From contig JALVQM010000360.1 of NCBI GenBank assembly GCA_027025615.1, positions 1 through 11,622 on the forward strand: 11,622 nt of DNA, given 5' to 3'. The notes below the pieces were generated by a model. The model was not told the origin of the DNA and searched no databases. It was given only the letters and a program-made list of their open reading frames with translations. Each line of letters begins with the position of its first letter. Position 1 is the stretch's first letter. Positions 1 through 6,034 of the stretch are shown piece by piece. Origin of the DNA: Desulfobacteraceae bacterium. GTDB lineage: Bacteria; Desulfobacterota; Desulfobacteria; Desulfobacterales; Desulfosarcinaceae. A program made the translations under genes and the position numbers.

Positions 1-566
1 CCATAATAAAGCGTGGCTCCAATCAATCCGCAGATTGCCGCCGAAGCACCAATGGTCAGGGGGACGCCCGAAAGGTAAGAAGCAATGAATCCGCAGATAC
101 CTGAAACCAGGTAAATGAGCACCATTCTTATTGGGCCGTAGATTCGGATTGCCAGGTTACCGATCTGGTAAAAGGCGAGCATGTTGAAACCGACATGGAG
201 AATACCTCCATGCAAAAATCCGGCTGTAAGAAAGGTCCACCAACGCCCGTAACTGTCAACGGGAATAGCCCCTGTGGCTCCCAGCAGGATAAGGCTCGTG
301 TTACTTGGACTAAGCATGTGCAGGGGGTTGTAGGACATGCCCATGGATCGGGGATCGATGACGAGAGACAAGGCAAATAAAGCCAGATTGATCTTTATGA
401 TCCAGTTAATCAGGCTGCTGCCATCATCCAGTTTCAGGGCAAAAACGTACCGTTTCCATCCACTGGCCGGATTGCTGAGTCCGCAAAAAGGGCACTGCTT
501 TTCGTTGATGTTGATCAGGCGCCTGCAGCGCGGACAGATCAGTGCATTGGATGAGCGTTTTGTCAT
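1..566 (-). CDS. Rhomboid-family intramembrane serine protease with N-terminal zinc ribbon (partial)
   Basis: The first 188 residues of a rhomboid protease are present; the C-terminus lies beyond the left edge. Residues 11-28 form a CPRC...CPFC zinc ribbon, likely cytoplasmic. A hydrophobic segment follows at about 53-70. Residues 107-136 contain GRWWTFLTAGFLHGG and then HVGFN, the HxxxN oxyanion motif of rhomboids (H124, N128). Further helices end in GASAAICGLIGA, where S175 aligns with the catalytic serine. The usual GxSG is GASA here. The helix carrying the partner histidine is outside the window, so activity cannot be confirmed. Rhomboids cleave substrates within or next to transmembrane helices. 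The ATG at 566 has only a weak GAG upstream. It lies 31 bases after the aldo/keto reductase stop, so the two genes are probably cotranscribed. No functional link between them is evident. The fold assignment is firm. Confidence 0.9.
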   Translation of the reverse strand, partial: MTKRSSNALICPRCRRLININEKQCPFCGLSNPASGWKRYVFALKLDDGSSLINWIIKINLALFALSLVIDPRSMGMSYNPLHMLSPSNTSLILLGATGAIPVDSYGRWWTFLTAGFLHGGILHVGFNMLAFYQIGNLAIRIYGPIRMVLIYLVSGICGFIASYLSGVPLTIGASAAICGLIGATLYY

Positions 567-597
567 CAGTTTTCATCTCGCAAAAAGGTTGCAATCA

Positions 598-1557
598 TCA
601 CCATTGCCAGAGAACTGGATTGGCGTCAAGTTGGTCGGTTACCAGGCGACTGATTTCGTCCATGGCTTGCAGCTCCTCAACACTCAGGCGTATTTGGGCC
701 GCGCCGGCATTTTCCACGGCCTGTTCAGGGCTTCTAGCACCTGCAATGGCACAGGTGCCTGGATGGGCGACTACCCAGGCCAACGCTAATTGTGCAAGGC
801 TGGCACCGTGCGACTCGGCAATCGGCTTGAGCTTCTCTATTGCTTGTAAAGACAATTCGAAAAGTTCAGGTTGAAAGAGCCGGTTGGCACGACGATGGTC
901 GCCTTTATCAAAAGTATGACCTGCCTTGAACTTGCCGGTCAGCAGTCCCTGGGCCAGGGGTGAATAAGCTAACATGGTTATTTGGTTGTTGAGGCAGAGC
1001 GGTACAACTTCTTTTTCTATCATACGCCAGAAAAGAGAGTAGGGAGGCTGCAGGCTGACAATCGGTCCAAGTCGCATTGCTTCCTGTAGCTGGTTATGAT
1101 CGAAATTGGAAACCCCTATGGTTCTTATTTTACCTTGCTCTGCAAGATCAACCAGGGCCTGCATCGTTTCTTCCAGGGGTATTTTGCGGTGGCCAAAAGA
1201 CCCCGGGGGCCAGTGAATCTGGTAAAGATCAATGTAGTCCGTACCAAGGTTTTCCAGGGAACGATGGCAGGCTGTGATGACCTGGTCATAGGCCAGGTGA
1301 TTGGAAAAAACCTTGGTAGCTATAACTACCTTGTCCCGTACGTCTTTAAGGGCTTTGCCGAGGATTCTTTCCGAATGACCGTTACCGTAGACTTCGGCCG
1401 TATCAAAAGTGGTTATACCTGAATCGTAAGCGGCTCTGATGGCCCGGATACTCATTTCATCATCTATACCGGTCCACATACTTTTACCGGCTTGCCATGT
1501 GCCCATGACAATAGGTGAAATCAAAATATCGCTTCGGCCCAGGGGTCGTTTTTCCAT
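598..1557 (-). CDS. Aldo/keto reductase, 319 aa
   Basis: This is an NAD(P)H-dependent oxidoreductase of the aldo/keto reductase (AKR) superfamily, a soluble TIM barrel that reduces aldehydes or ketones. The full catalytic tetrad is visible: D52 and Y57 in TTFDTAEVYGNG, K82 in VVIATKVF, and H115 in YIDLYQIHWPPG. GVSNF and a C-terminal cofactor-binding stretch (IAGARSPEQAVENAGA) also fit. The length is normal for the family. I chose the ATG at 1557 because AAGGAGG lies four bases upstream of it. The in-frame ATG at 1575 would add six residues and put that ribosome binding site inside the gene. The substrate cannot be read from sequence. A sigma70-like promoter lies about 90 bases upstream, and the rhomboid gene follows 31 bases downstream on the same strand. 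Confidence 0.95.
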   Translation of the reverse strand: MEKRPLGRSDILISPIVMGTWQAGKSMWTGIDDEMSIRAIRAAYDSGITTFDTAEVYGNGHSERILGKALKDVRDKVVIATKVFSNHLAYDQVITACHRSLENLGTDYIDLYQIHWPPGSFGHRKIPLEETMQALVDLAEQGKIRTIGVSNFDHNQLQEAMRLGPIVSLQPPYSLFWRMIEKEVVPLCLNNQITMLAYSPLAQGLLTGKFKAGHTFDKGDHRRANRLFQPELFELSLQAIEKLKPIAESHGASLAQLALAWVVAHPGTCAIAGARSPEQAVENAGAAQIRLSVEELQAMDEISRLVTDQLDANPVLWQW

Positions 1558-1644
1558 TATGCCTCCTTGAAACATGGTGGCGTTTAAGCTTAATTCATTC
1601 TCCGGAGCCGGTTTTGCTCCTGGCTTGGGAATAATAATTTTTTT

Positions 1645-1673
1645 AACATATACCGTATTTGTTCAAGGTGCAA
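1645..1673 (-). promoter_or_regulatory. Candidate sigma70 promoter for the aldo/keto reductase gene
   Basis: On the minus strand, TTGCAC (1673-1668) and TATGTT (1650-1645) are separated by 17 bases. The expected transcript start is about 80 bases before the ATG at 1557. This is a consensus match only; no operator is apparent. Confidence 0.5.
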
Positions 1674-1684
1674 GCCGTGTAAGA

Positions 1685-1714
1685 TTGACAGATCATGAAT
1701 CATAATTTTATATT
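1685..1714 (+). promoter_or_regulatory. Candidate sigma70 promoter for the lipoprotein-helicase operon
   Basis: A perfect TTGACA (1685-1690) is followed after 18 bases by TATATT (1709-1714). The predicted start, near 1721, leaves a leader of about 48 bases before the ATG at 1769, with GAAGGT at 1757-1762 as ribosome binding site. It is one of the best promoter matches in the window. It is divergent from the aldo/keto reductase promoter, and the two -35 boxes are only about 11 bases apart, so the promoters could interfere with each other or share a regulator. Confidence 0.55.
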
Positions 1715-1768
1715 GCCGTAAACAGAACAGCAGTTGTCACTACAACTTTAAAAAATGAAGGTAAATCA

Positions 1769-2095
1769 ATGCGTTCTTTTATTATCATTCTTGTTTTTAC
1801 AGTCCTTTCAGGATGCAGCTTGTGGCCTTCCCGCCCCCCCCGGATCGCCGAGGTAGAACCCCAGTTGGTTACTGACTGTCATTTCCTGGCGGTCTTGAAT
1901 GAAACCGCCGATGCAGACAGGATAATACAAATGCATGCTGCTGAAGAGATGGTCACCCGGATAAAAGAGAGAGCTGTCCAACTGGGGGCAACTCACCTGG
2001 TATGGCACCACAGGACAAAATCATCTGCTTCTGCTTCGGTCTACTTCTGTCCTTCGAGTTCTCCATCAACTGCTCCGAAAAACAATACTCCTTGA
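1769..2095 (+). CDS. Small lipoprotein, DUF4156-like, 108 aa
   Basis: Residues 1-16 form a short signal peptide ending in the lipobox LSGC. C16 would be lipidated, and serine at +2 is compatible with outer-membrane sorting. The mature part has about 93 residues. Its layout is a cysteine near the start (C37 in TDCHFLAVL), a helix ending in AVQLGATHLVW, and a late aromatic-x-cysteine (VYFC, C94). This resembles the DUF4156 family of small enterobacterial lipoproteins such as YjeI, which have no established function. The match is from memory of the pattern, so only the lipoprotein call is firm. C37 and C94 could form a disulfide. The tail after C94 is low-complexity Ser/Pro/Asn. The stop codon is two bases before the ATG of the nuclease-helicase gene, and a strong promoter lies upstream. 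Confidence 0.8.
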   Translation: MRSFIIILVFTVLSGCSLWPSRPPRIAEVEPQLVTDCHFLAVLNETADADRIIQMHAAEEMVTRIKERAVQLGATHLVWHHRTKSSASASVYFCPSSSPSTAPKNNTP

Positions 2096-2097
2096 AG

Positions 2098-4422
2098 ATG
2101 CGTTTTTCCATCAGTGTCCGACAATTGGTAGATATCTTGTTGCGCAGCGGTGATCTGGAGTTTGGCTTCAGTGGTCCAGGTCGGGCACTGGAAGGAATCA
2201 AAGCCCACCGGAAGGTCCGTAAAAAGCGTCCACCCGAATATCTTGCCGAGCAAACAGTCAGGTCGGAGATTATAAACGAAGGATTTGTCTTGGAGATAAA
2301 CGGCAGGATAGATGGTGTTTTTGTTTTTCAGGGCAGGACAGTAGTGGAAGAGATAAAATCCACTTATACTTCGCCTGAAGTATTAATGCGCCGGCCTGAC
2401 TCGAAACACTGGGGACAGGTCATGTGTTACGCCTGCATGTGGGCGCGTAAGCACAACCTGGAGTCCGTTGAAGTTTGGCTTTCGTACTGGCACCTGCCGA
2501 CAGCTACCCTTCATACTTATAAAGAATCACGAAGGATTGAAGAACTTGAAAAGTTCTTCAATCGTCTTGTAGAAGAGTATTGCAGCCTGCTTTCAGATCT
2601 GAGATGCTGGCAAGAAAAACGCGATGAGTCTATTTCCAGTCTAACGTTTCCTTTTGATGGATACAGGTCCGGACAGCGTGAAATGGCTGTCAGGGTTTTT
2701 AAGACCATCAAGGCTGGGGGACGGATAATGATTGAGGCTCCAACCGGTCTGGGCAAGACCATGGCGGTAATGTTCGCTGCCATAAAGGCCTTGGGAGAAG
2801 GCAAAACCCGTAGAATTTTTTTTCTAACTGCCCGGACTACGGGGAGGATTGCAGCCGAAAAAGCCCTTTCGTTGATGCACTCCAGGGGTTTAAAGTTGCG
2901 GACGGTGTCCCTGACCGCCAAAGATAAAATATGTTTTTCTCCTGCAAAAGAATGTTTGCCGGAACAATGTCTTTATGCAAGTCGATACTATGACCGTCTC
3001 GTGAAGGCCCTGGAGGATGCCGGCCACACGTATATTTTTGATCGCAAGACAATAGAGACCATGGCAAAGACCTGGATGCTTTGTCCTTTTGCCTTGTCAA
3101 TTGAGCTTGCCCGGACAGCTGATTGTGTAATTTGCGATTACAACTATATTTTTGATCCCCAGGTTGCTCTGCGCTGGCTTTGGGAGCAGGATACGCTGGA
3201 GAGATGTACCCTGCTGATCGACGAGGCTCACAACCTGGTGGAACGCAGCCGCAGTATGTTTTCAGCCTCAATTGTCAAAAGCAGTTTTCTGGGGTTAAAA
3301 CGCAGAGTCAAAAACAGTCTTCCGGATTTATACCGGGAACTTGGAAAAGTAAATTCATGCCTTGCAGGTATACGAAGATCTTGCCGCAAGCGTGGCGGAC
3401 AAATGGTTGCGGAAGCCTTTCCACCAGTCCTGGTGGAAAGGCTTAAACATTTTTCCCGCCAGGCCGAAAAATGGTTGGTATTGAATGAACAGGCGGAGTT
3501 TCGTTCCATGATCCGGGATTTGTATTTTGAGACCGCCGCCTTCCTCAGGGTGGCCCAGCAATACGACGATAACTACAAAACGGTTTTTGCCAGCGCAGGC
3601 AATGAGCTTGAGGTCAAATTTTTTTGCCTGGACGCAGCTTCCCGTTTGGCCCCCTTGTGGCGTTCCTGTCAGGCGGCGGTCCTGTTTTCTGCCACCATGA
3701 TACCGGTACGATATTTTAAGAGAATGCTGGGGCTGCCCGATAATACTTCGACCTTACAGATAGCATCAACCTTTCCGGGGGATAACCTTAAACTGCTGGT
3801 AGCCCACCGGGTAGCAACTTACTACCATCAGCGCAAAGAAAGTTTAAAACAGATAGTTGAACTGATAAGCGCCCTGGTCAGGACAAGGCCTGGAAATTAT
3901 CTCGTCTTTTTTCCGTCTTATGAATACCTGGAAATGGTTGAAAACCTTTTTGTAAGACTTGTCCCGGAAGTGGAGTCGGTAAAACAGAAGCCTTCGATGA
4001 ACAGACAGGAAAAAGAACAGTTTTTAAGGCGTTTTCATGCCGATACTTCGCAGGCTTTGGTGGGTTTTGCAGTGCTGGGCGGGGTTTTTGGTGAAGGAAT
4101 TGATCTTGAGGGAAAACGTCTTGAGGGAGCCGTGATAGTTGGAGTTGGTCTGCCGGCCATATGCCTTGAAAGGGAATTGATCAGATCATATCATGACGCC
4201 GGGAACGAACCGGGATTCGACTATGCTTATTGCTACCCAGGTATAGTAAGGGTACTTCAGGCCGCCGGCAGGGTGATTCGAAGCGAGACAGACCGCGGCT
4301 TGGTGATGCTTATTGATCAACGCTATTTTCGTTATAATTACAGGAGGTTTTTAGAATATCGCTGGAGACCGATCTGGATAGAATCCATCGTCGATTTGAA
4401 AGAAAACCTGGCCTGCTGGTGA
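2098..4422 (+). CDS. PD-(D/E)XK nuclease fused to XPD/DinG-type Fe-S DNA helicase, 774 aa
   Basis: This is a two-domain DNA-processing enzyme. Residues ~25-165 form a RecB/Cas4-like nuclease with a complete active-site series: H37, D72 (GRIDGVF), E85-x-K87 (VEEIKST) and Q107/Y111 (GQVMCY). Residues ~185-774 form a superfamily 2 helicase of the XPD/Rad3/DinG type. Its motifs are Q193, Walker A EAPTGLGKT (213-221), DEAH (375-378), FSATM (530-534), a GEGIDL motif (665-670) and QAAGRVIR (721-728). Cysteines 279, 286, 291 and 329 lie between Walker A and DEAH, as in the 4Fe-4S cluster domain of XPD. This helicase class normally moves 5'-3' on single-stranded DNA. The likely role is trimming or unwinding DNA in repair or recombination, but no defined pathway can be inferred. 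I chose the ATG at 2098, two bases after the lipoprotein stop, because the nuclease domain starts there. The in-frame ATG at 2002 would overlap the lipoprotein gene by 94 bases and add an unrelated-looking segment. There is no good ribosome binding site, so translation is probably coupled. Confidence 0.93.
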   Translation: MRFSISVRQLVDILLRSGDLEFGFSGPGRALEGIKAHRKVRKKRPPEYLAEQTVRSEIINEGFVLEINGRIDGVFVFQGRTVVEEIKSTYTSPEVLMRRPDSKHWGQVMCYACMWARKHNLESVEVWLSYWHLPTATLHTYKESRRIEELEKFFNRLVEEYCSLLSDLRCWQEKRDESISSLTFPFDGYRSGQREMAVRVFKTIKAGGRIMIEAPTGLGKTMAVMFAAIKALGEGKTRRIFFLTARTTGRIAAEKALSLMHSRGLKLRTVSLTAKDKICFSPAKECLPEQCLYASRYYDRLVKALEDAGHTYIFDRKTIETMAKTWMLCPFALSIELARTADCVICDYNYIFDPQVALRWLWEQDTLERCTLLIDEAHNLVERSRSMFSASIVKSSFLGLKRRVKNSLPDLYRELGKVNSCLAGIRRSCRKRGGQMVAEAFPPVLVERLKHFSRQAEKWLVLNEQAEFRSMIRDLYFETAAFLRVAQQYDDNYKTVFASAGNELEVKFFCLDAASRLAPLWRSCQAAVLFSATMIPVRYFKRMLGLPDNTSTLQIASTFPGDNLKLLVAHRVATYYHQRKESLKQIVELISALVRTRPGNYLVFFPSYEYLEMVENLFVRLVPEVESVKQKPSMNRQEKEQFLRRFHADTSQALVGFAVLGGVFGEGIDLEGKRLEGAVIVGVGLPAICLERELIRSYHDAGNEPGFDYAYCYPGIVRVLQAAGRVIRSETDRGLVMLIDQRYFRYNYRRFLEYRWRPIWIESIVDLKENLACW

Positions 4423-4469
4423 GCCTGTAAAATTTCTTGATGTTTACAATTTCTTTCAAAATTGATGAT

Positions 4470-4721
4470 TTAACAGTCACCCAGGCCTTTGCTGTCATCA
4501 AAACAATAAATTCGCCATGGGCAGTCTGTTTTGTCGCAGTCAACCACCCCTGTCCTGAAACAGTCAGATTGACCTTCCGATCGTTGTAAACTGCGAATCA
4601 TGGCCGTAACGTCAACAAAACTGTTGACGGATGAACAGGCCGGGATATCCACTCCGGATTTTTGTTTCTTCCGTTTGTTGTTATCCGTTGATTCAGAATT
4701 GTGATTAGTAATATCAACCAT
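4470..4721 (-). CDS. Small cysteine-rich protein of unknown function, 83 aa
   Basis: I do not assign a family. The N-terminal third is polar and lysine-rich (NNKRKKQKSG), probably disordered. Residues 36-48 look helical (VDVTAMIRSLQRS). The C-terminal part, residues 50-73, has four regularly spaced cysteines, C54-x7-C62-x4-C67-x5-C73, with the core CDKTDCPWRIYC. A similar CDQ..C.WR..C ending occurs, from memory, in small proteins of Desulfobacterota. It would suit a metal site or a disulfide-stabilised knot. There is an in-frame stop directly before the ATG, so this is the first possible start. AAGGGG lies 11 bases upstream, a rather long spacing. The gene converges with the helicase gene, 47 bases away, and lies downstream of another cysteine-rich gene and a structured region. 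The ordered cysteine spacing argues against chance, but the gene is not certain. Confidence 0.55.
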   Translation of the reverse strand: MVDITNHNSESTDNNKRKKQKSGVDIPACSSVNSFVDVTAMIRSLQRSEGQSDCFRTGVVDCDKTDCPWRIYCFDDSKGLGDC

Positions 4722-4767
4722 TCAGATTCAGACCCCTTGCTGCCGCTCAACATGAATATTCAGATAA

Positions 4768-4883
4768 AGAAAATAACCGGTTCTATATTTTCCGGGTAGC
4801 AGAGGATTACTTGGCTCCGCTTTACCCACATGGCATAGCCGAATGCGGGAAAATCTCCCGTTAAAACCGGGAAACATTCCCGC
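4768..4883. other. Structured intergenic element: nested GC-rich hairpins
   Basis: Three or four inverted repeats are stacked in 116 bases between two small minus-strand genes. Hairpin 1 (4845-4883) has outer arms GCGGGAA/TTCCCGC and an inner six-pair stem around a seven-base loop. A three-pair hairpin, GGC-ATA-GCC, sits at 4832-4840. Hairpin 2 (4794-4827) has outer arms GGGTA/TACCC and an inner stem of six pairs, with a two-base bulge on one side. On the minus strand, CCGG (4795-4792) can also pair with CCGG (4780-4777), followed by a T-rich run. That would be a weak terminator-like hairpin, and it competes with hairpin 2 for the bases at 4794-4795. The arrangement would suit a leader or attenuator for the 83-aa gene, an independent small RNA, or a repeat element. 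Strand and function are unknown. Confidence 0.5.
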
Positions 4884-4920
4884 TTCTGATTATCAGGACT
4901 GGTTTATGCAGTATTATTTA

Positions 4921-5121
4921 TCAAAAAGCGTTATAAGCACCTACCATTGGAGTGGCGATGCGAAAACGACTTTCTTCTGTAAAGTCAACCGCCGTATAAA
5001 CCGGACTTTCATTACGAGCAAGCTGCATTCCCTGAACACTTTGCAGCAACTGGCAAGTCTTCAGGCATTCGTCTTTCGGTAAATGCTTCTTTGGGCAGTC
5101 TTTGCATGGAGAGGCGATCAT
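4921..5121 (-). CDS. Small CxxC protein of unknown function, 66 aa
   Basis: I recognise no family. The start is unusually well supported: AAAGGAGG lies five bases before the ATG at 5121. The N-terminus carries four cysteines in CKDCPKKHLPKDECLKTC (C6, C9, C19, C23), spaced CxxC-x9-CxxxC, which suits a small zinc site. An amphipathic stretch follows (LLQSVQGMQLARN), then VYTAVDFTEESRF and a short tail. A candidate promoter with an inverted repeat lies 70-105 bases upstream. Downstream, after 199 bases holding the hairpin element, comes a second small cysteine-rich gene on the same strand. The two may form a unit, possibly of small metal- or nucleic-acid-binding proteins, but that is inference. 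The opposite strand holds a 79-codon open frame with no ribosome binding site, which I regard as a shadow. Confidence 0.75.
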   Translation of the reverse strand: MIASPCKDCPKKHLPKDECLKTCQLLQSVQGMQLARNESPVYTAVDFTEESRFRIATPMVGAYNAF

Positions 5122-5194
5122 GGCGGCCTCCTTTCTGTGCTGGGGATTAAAAAAAATTGTGTAAAAACAATTAGATACCCCTATACTGTCCTTT

Positions 5195-5226
5195 ATAATA
5201 TCTTATATGGATTGTATTTGTCCATA
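5195..5226 (-). promoter_or_regulatory. Candidate promoter and overlapping inverted repeat upstream of the 66-aa gene
   Basis: On the minus strand, TGGACA (5224-5219) and TATTAT (5200-5195) are 18 bases apart, predicting a start near 5188 and a leader of about 67 bases. A perfect inverted repeat, TATGGA-N9-TCCATA (5206-5211 and 5221-5226), covers the -35 box and part of the spacer, where a repressor would bind. Both calls are pattern matches only. The surrounding 5122-5353 is AT-rich and holds no gene I can support. Confidence 0.4.
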
Positions 5227-5299
5227 GGACCGGTAATTCATTTTAATAGGGTTGACGGACTATTAGCGGGATATCTTCCCGTAATTAATGCATGGCTGA

Positions 5300-5349
5300 G
5301 GCTTTACATGGAAGGATTGGTATGGTTTCCCCATTGGGCGGGTAAAGCC
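5300..5349. repeat. 8-bp inverted repeat just after the NarL-type regulator gene
   Basis: GGCTTTAC (5300-5307) and GTAAAGCC (5342-5349) are perfect complements separated by 34 bases, and inner bases can extend the pairing imperfectly. The repeat begins four bases after the regulator stop codon, the usual place for a 3'-end hairpin. No T-run follows on either strand, so it is not a standard intrinsic terminator. It may protect the transcript end or be chance. A smaller hairpin, CGGGA-TATCT-TCCCG, lies at 5267-5281. Confidence 0.35.
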
Positions 5350-5353
5350 GTGA

Positions 5354-6034
5354 CTACTCTTTCCACAGCTCCACATCTATCAGACCTAGCCGGGCAGCAT
5401 AGCGTACCAGCTCCATGGCACTATGGATATCAAGCTTACGCATTATGTTAGCCCGATGGTTTTCGACCGTTTTGACACTTATACACAATTGATCAGCTAT
5501 TTCACTTTTGGGCACTCCTTCTGCCAAAAGACGCATAATTTCCTGCTCCCGGGGAGTAAGTGCATCGTATCCACTGTCTTTTACCTTGGCTTCTTTGACA
5601 GGCGATTGAATCAATTTTTCGACAACAGCGTATGAAATTGAGCTATCAAGAAAGAATTCTCCGGCTGCTACGGCTTCAATGCCTTGAAGCAGGCGCTTGG
5701 CTGCTGATTCTTTCACAACATAGCCGGTAGCCCCGGCCTGAAATGCTTCCACGATGTAATCTATTTTGGAATGCATGCTGATAATCATAATGCGCGTGGA
5801 TGAAAGCTTGCGCCGTATCTTACGGGTTACCTCCATACCGCTTTCGTCCGGAAGAGAAATGTCTACCAGCGCTACGTCTGGTTTGAGTTCAAGTGCTTTT
5901 TTTAAGCCCTCACGTCCTGTACCGGCCTCTCCCACAACTTCCAGATTATGATTACGAGCTATTATGGACTTCAAACCTTCACGAAACAGCGGGTGGTCGT
6001 CGATTATCAGAAGAGTTGTCTTTGAGTTGTTCAT
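5354..6034 (-). CDS. NarL/FixJ-family response regulator, 226 aa
   Basis: This DNA-binding response regulator is phosphorylated by the histidine kinase encoded just upstream. The receiver domain (residues ~6-122) has the acidic pair D12/D13, the phosphoacceptor D58 (VALVDISLP), a serine at the usual switch Ser/Thr position (IISMHS) and the conserved K108 (VVKES). A linker at about 135-157 leads to a LuxR-type helix-turn-helix (158-222) with LTPREQEIMRLLAEG and SVKTVENHRANIMRKL, the recognition helix. The length is typical and no key residue is missing. AAGGAG lies seven bases before the ATG at 6034. The gene starts inside the kinase gene, overlapping it by 56 bases, so production of the two is very likely coupled. 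The targets are unknown. The kinase upstream region and the downstream small-gene promoter are natural candidates to test. Confidence 0.96.
   Translation of the reverse strand: MNNSKTTLLIIDDHPLFREGLKSIIARNHNLEVVGEAGTGREGLKKALELKPDVALVDISLPDESGMEVTRKIRRKLSSTRIMIISMHSKIDYIVEAFQAGATGYVVKESAAKRLLQGIEAVAAGEFFLDSSISYAVVEKLIQSPVKEAKVKDSGYDALTPREQEIMRLLAEGVPKSEIADQLCISVKTVENHRANIMRKLDIHSAMELVRYAARLGLIDVELWKE

Noticed and set aside
2002..2097. In-frame extension of the helicase to the ATG at 2002
   Set aside because: It would overlap the lipoprotein gene by 94 bases and has no ribosome binding site. The added residues do not resemble the start of a nuclease domain, whose first strand begins at 2098.
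4435..4468. Terminator between the helicase gene and the convergent 83-aa gene
   Set aside because: TGTAAA/TTTACA and CAATTT/AAATTG repeats exist but are AT-only, short and without a T-run, so they do not qualify as an intrinsic terminator.
4768..4883. Cyclic di-GMP (GEMM) riboswitch on the minus strand, prompted by GGGTAAAGC
   Set aside because: The required GGCAAACC and GGGACGCAAAGCC core elements and the GAAA tetraloop are absent.
4836..4885. Possible group II intron domain V on the plus strand (AGCCGAATGCGGG followed by a CCCGT)
   Set aside because: The upper half resembles domain V, but the matching lower strand (a CGGTT-type sequence) is missing, there is no reverse transcriptase gene upstream, and the bases form a better hairpin of their own. 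A covariance search could still revive a degraded remnant.
4843..5082. 79-codon plus-strand open frame opposite the 66-aa gene
   Set aside because: It lacks a ribosome binding site and begins inside the hairpin element, whereas the minus-strand frame has a perfect one and ordered cysteines.
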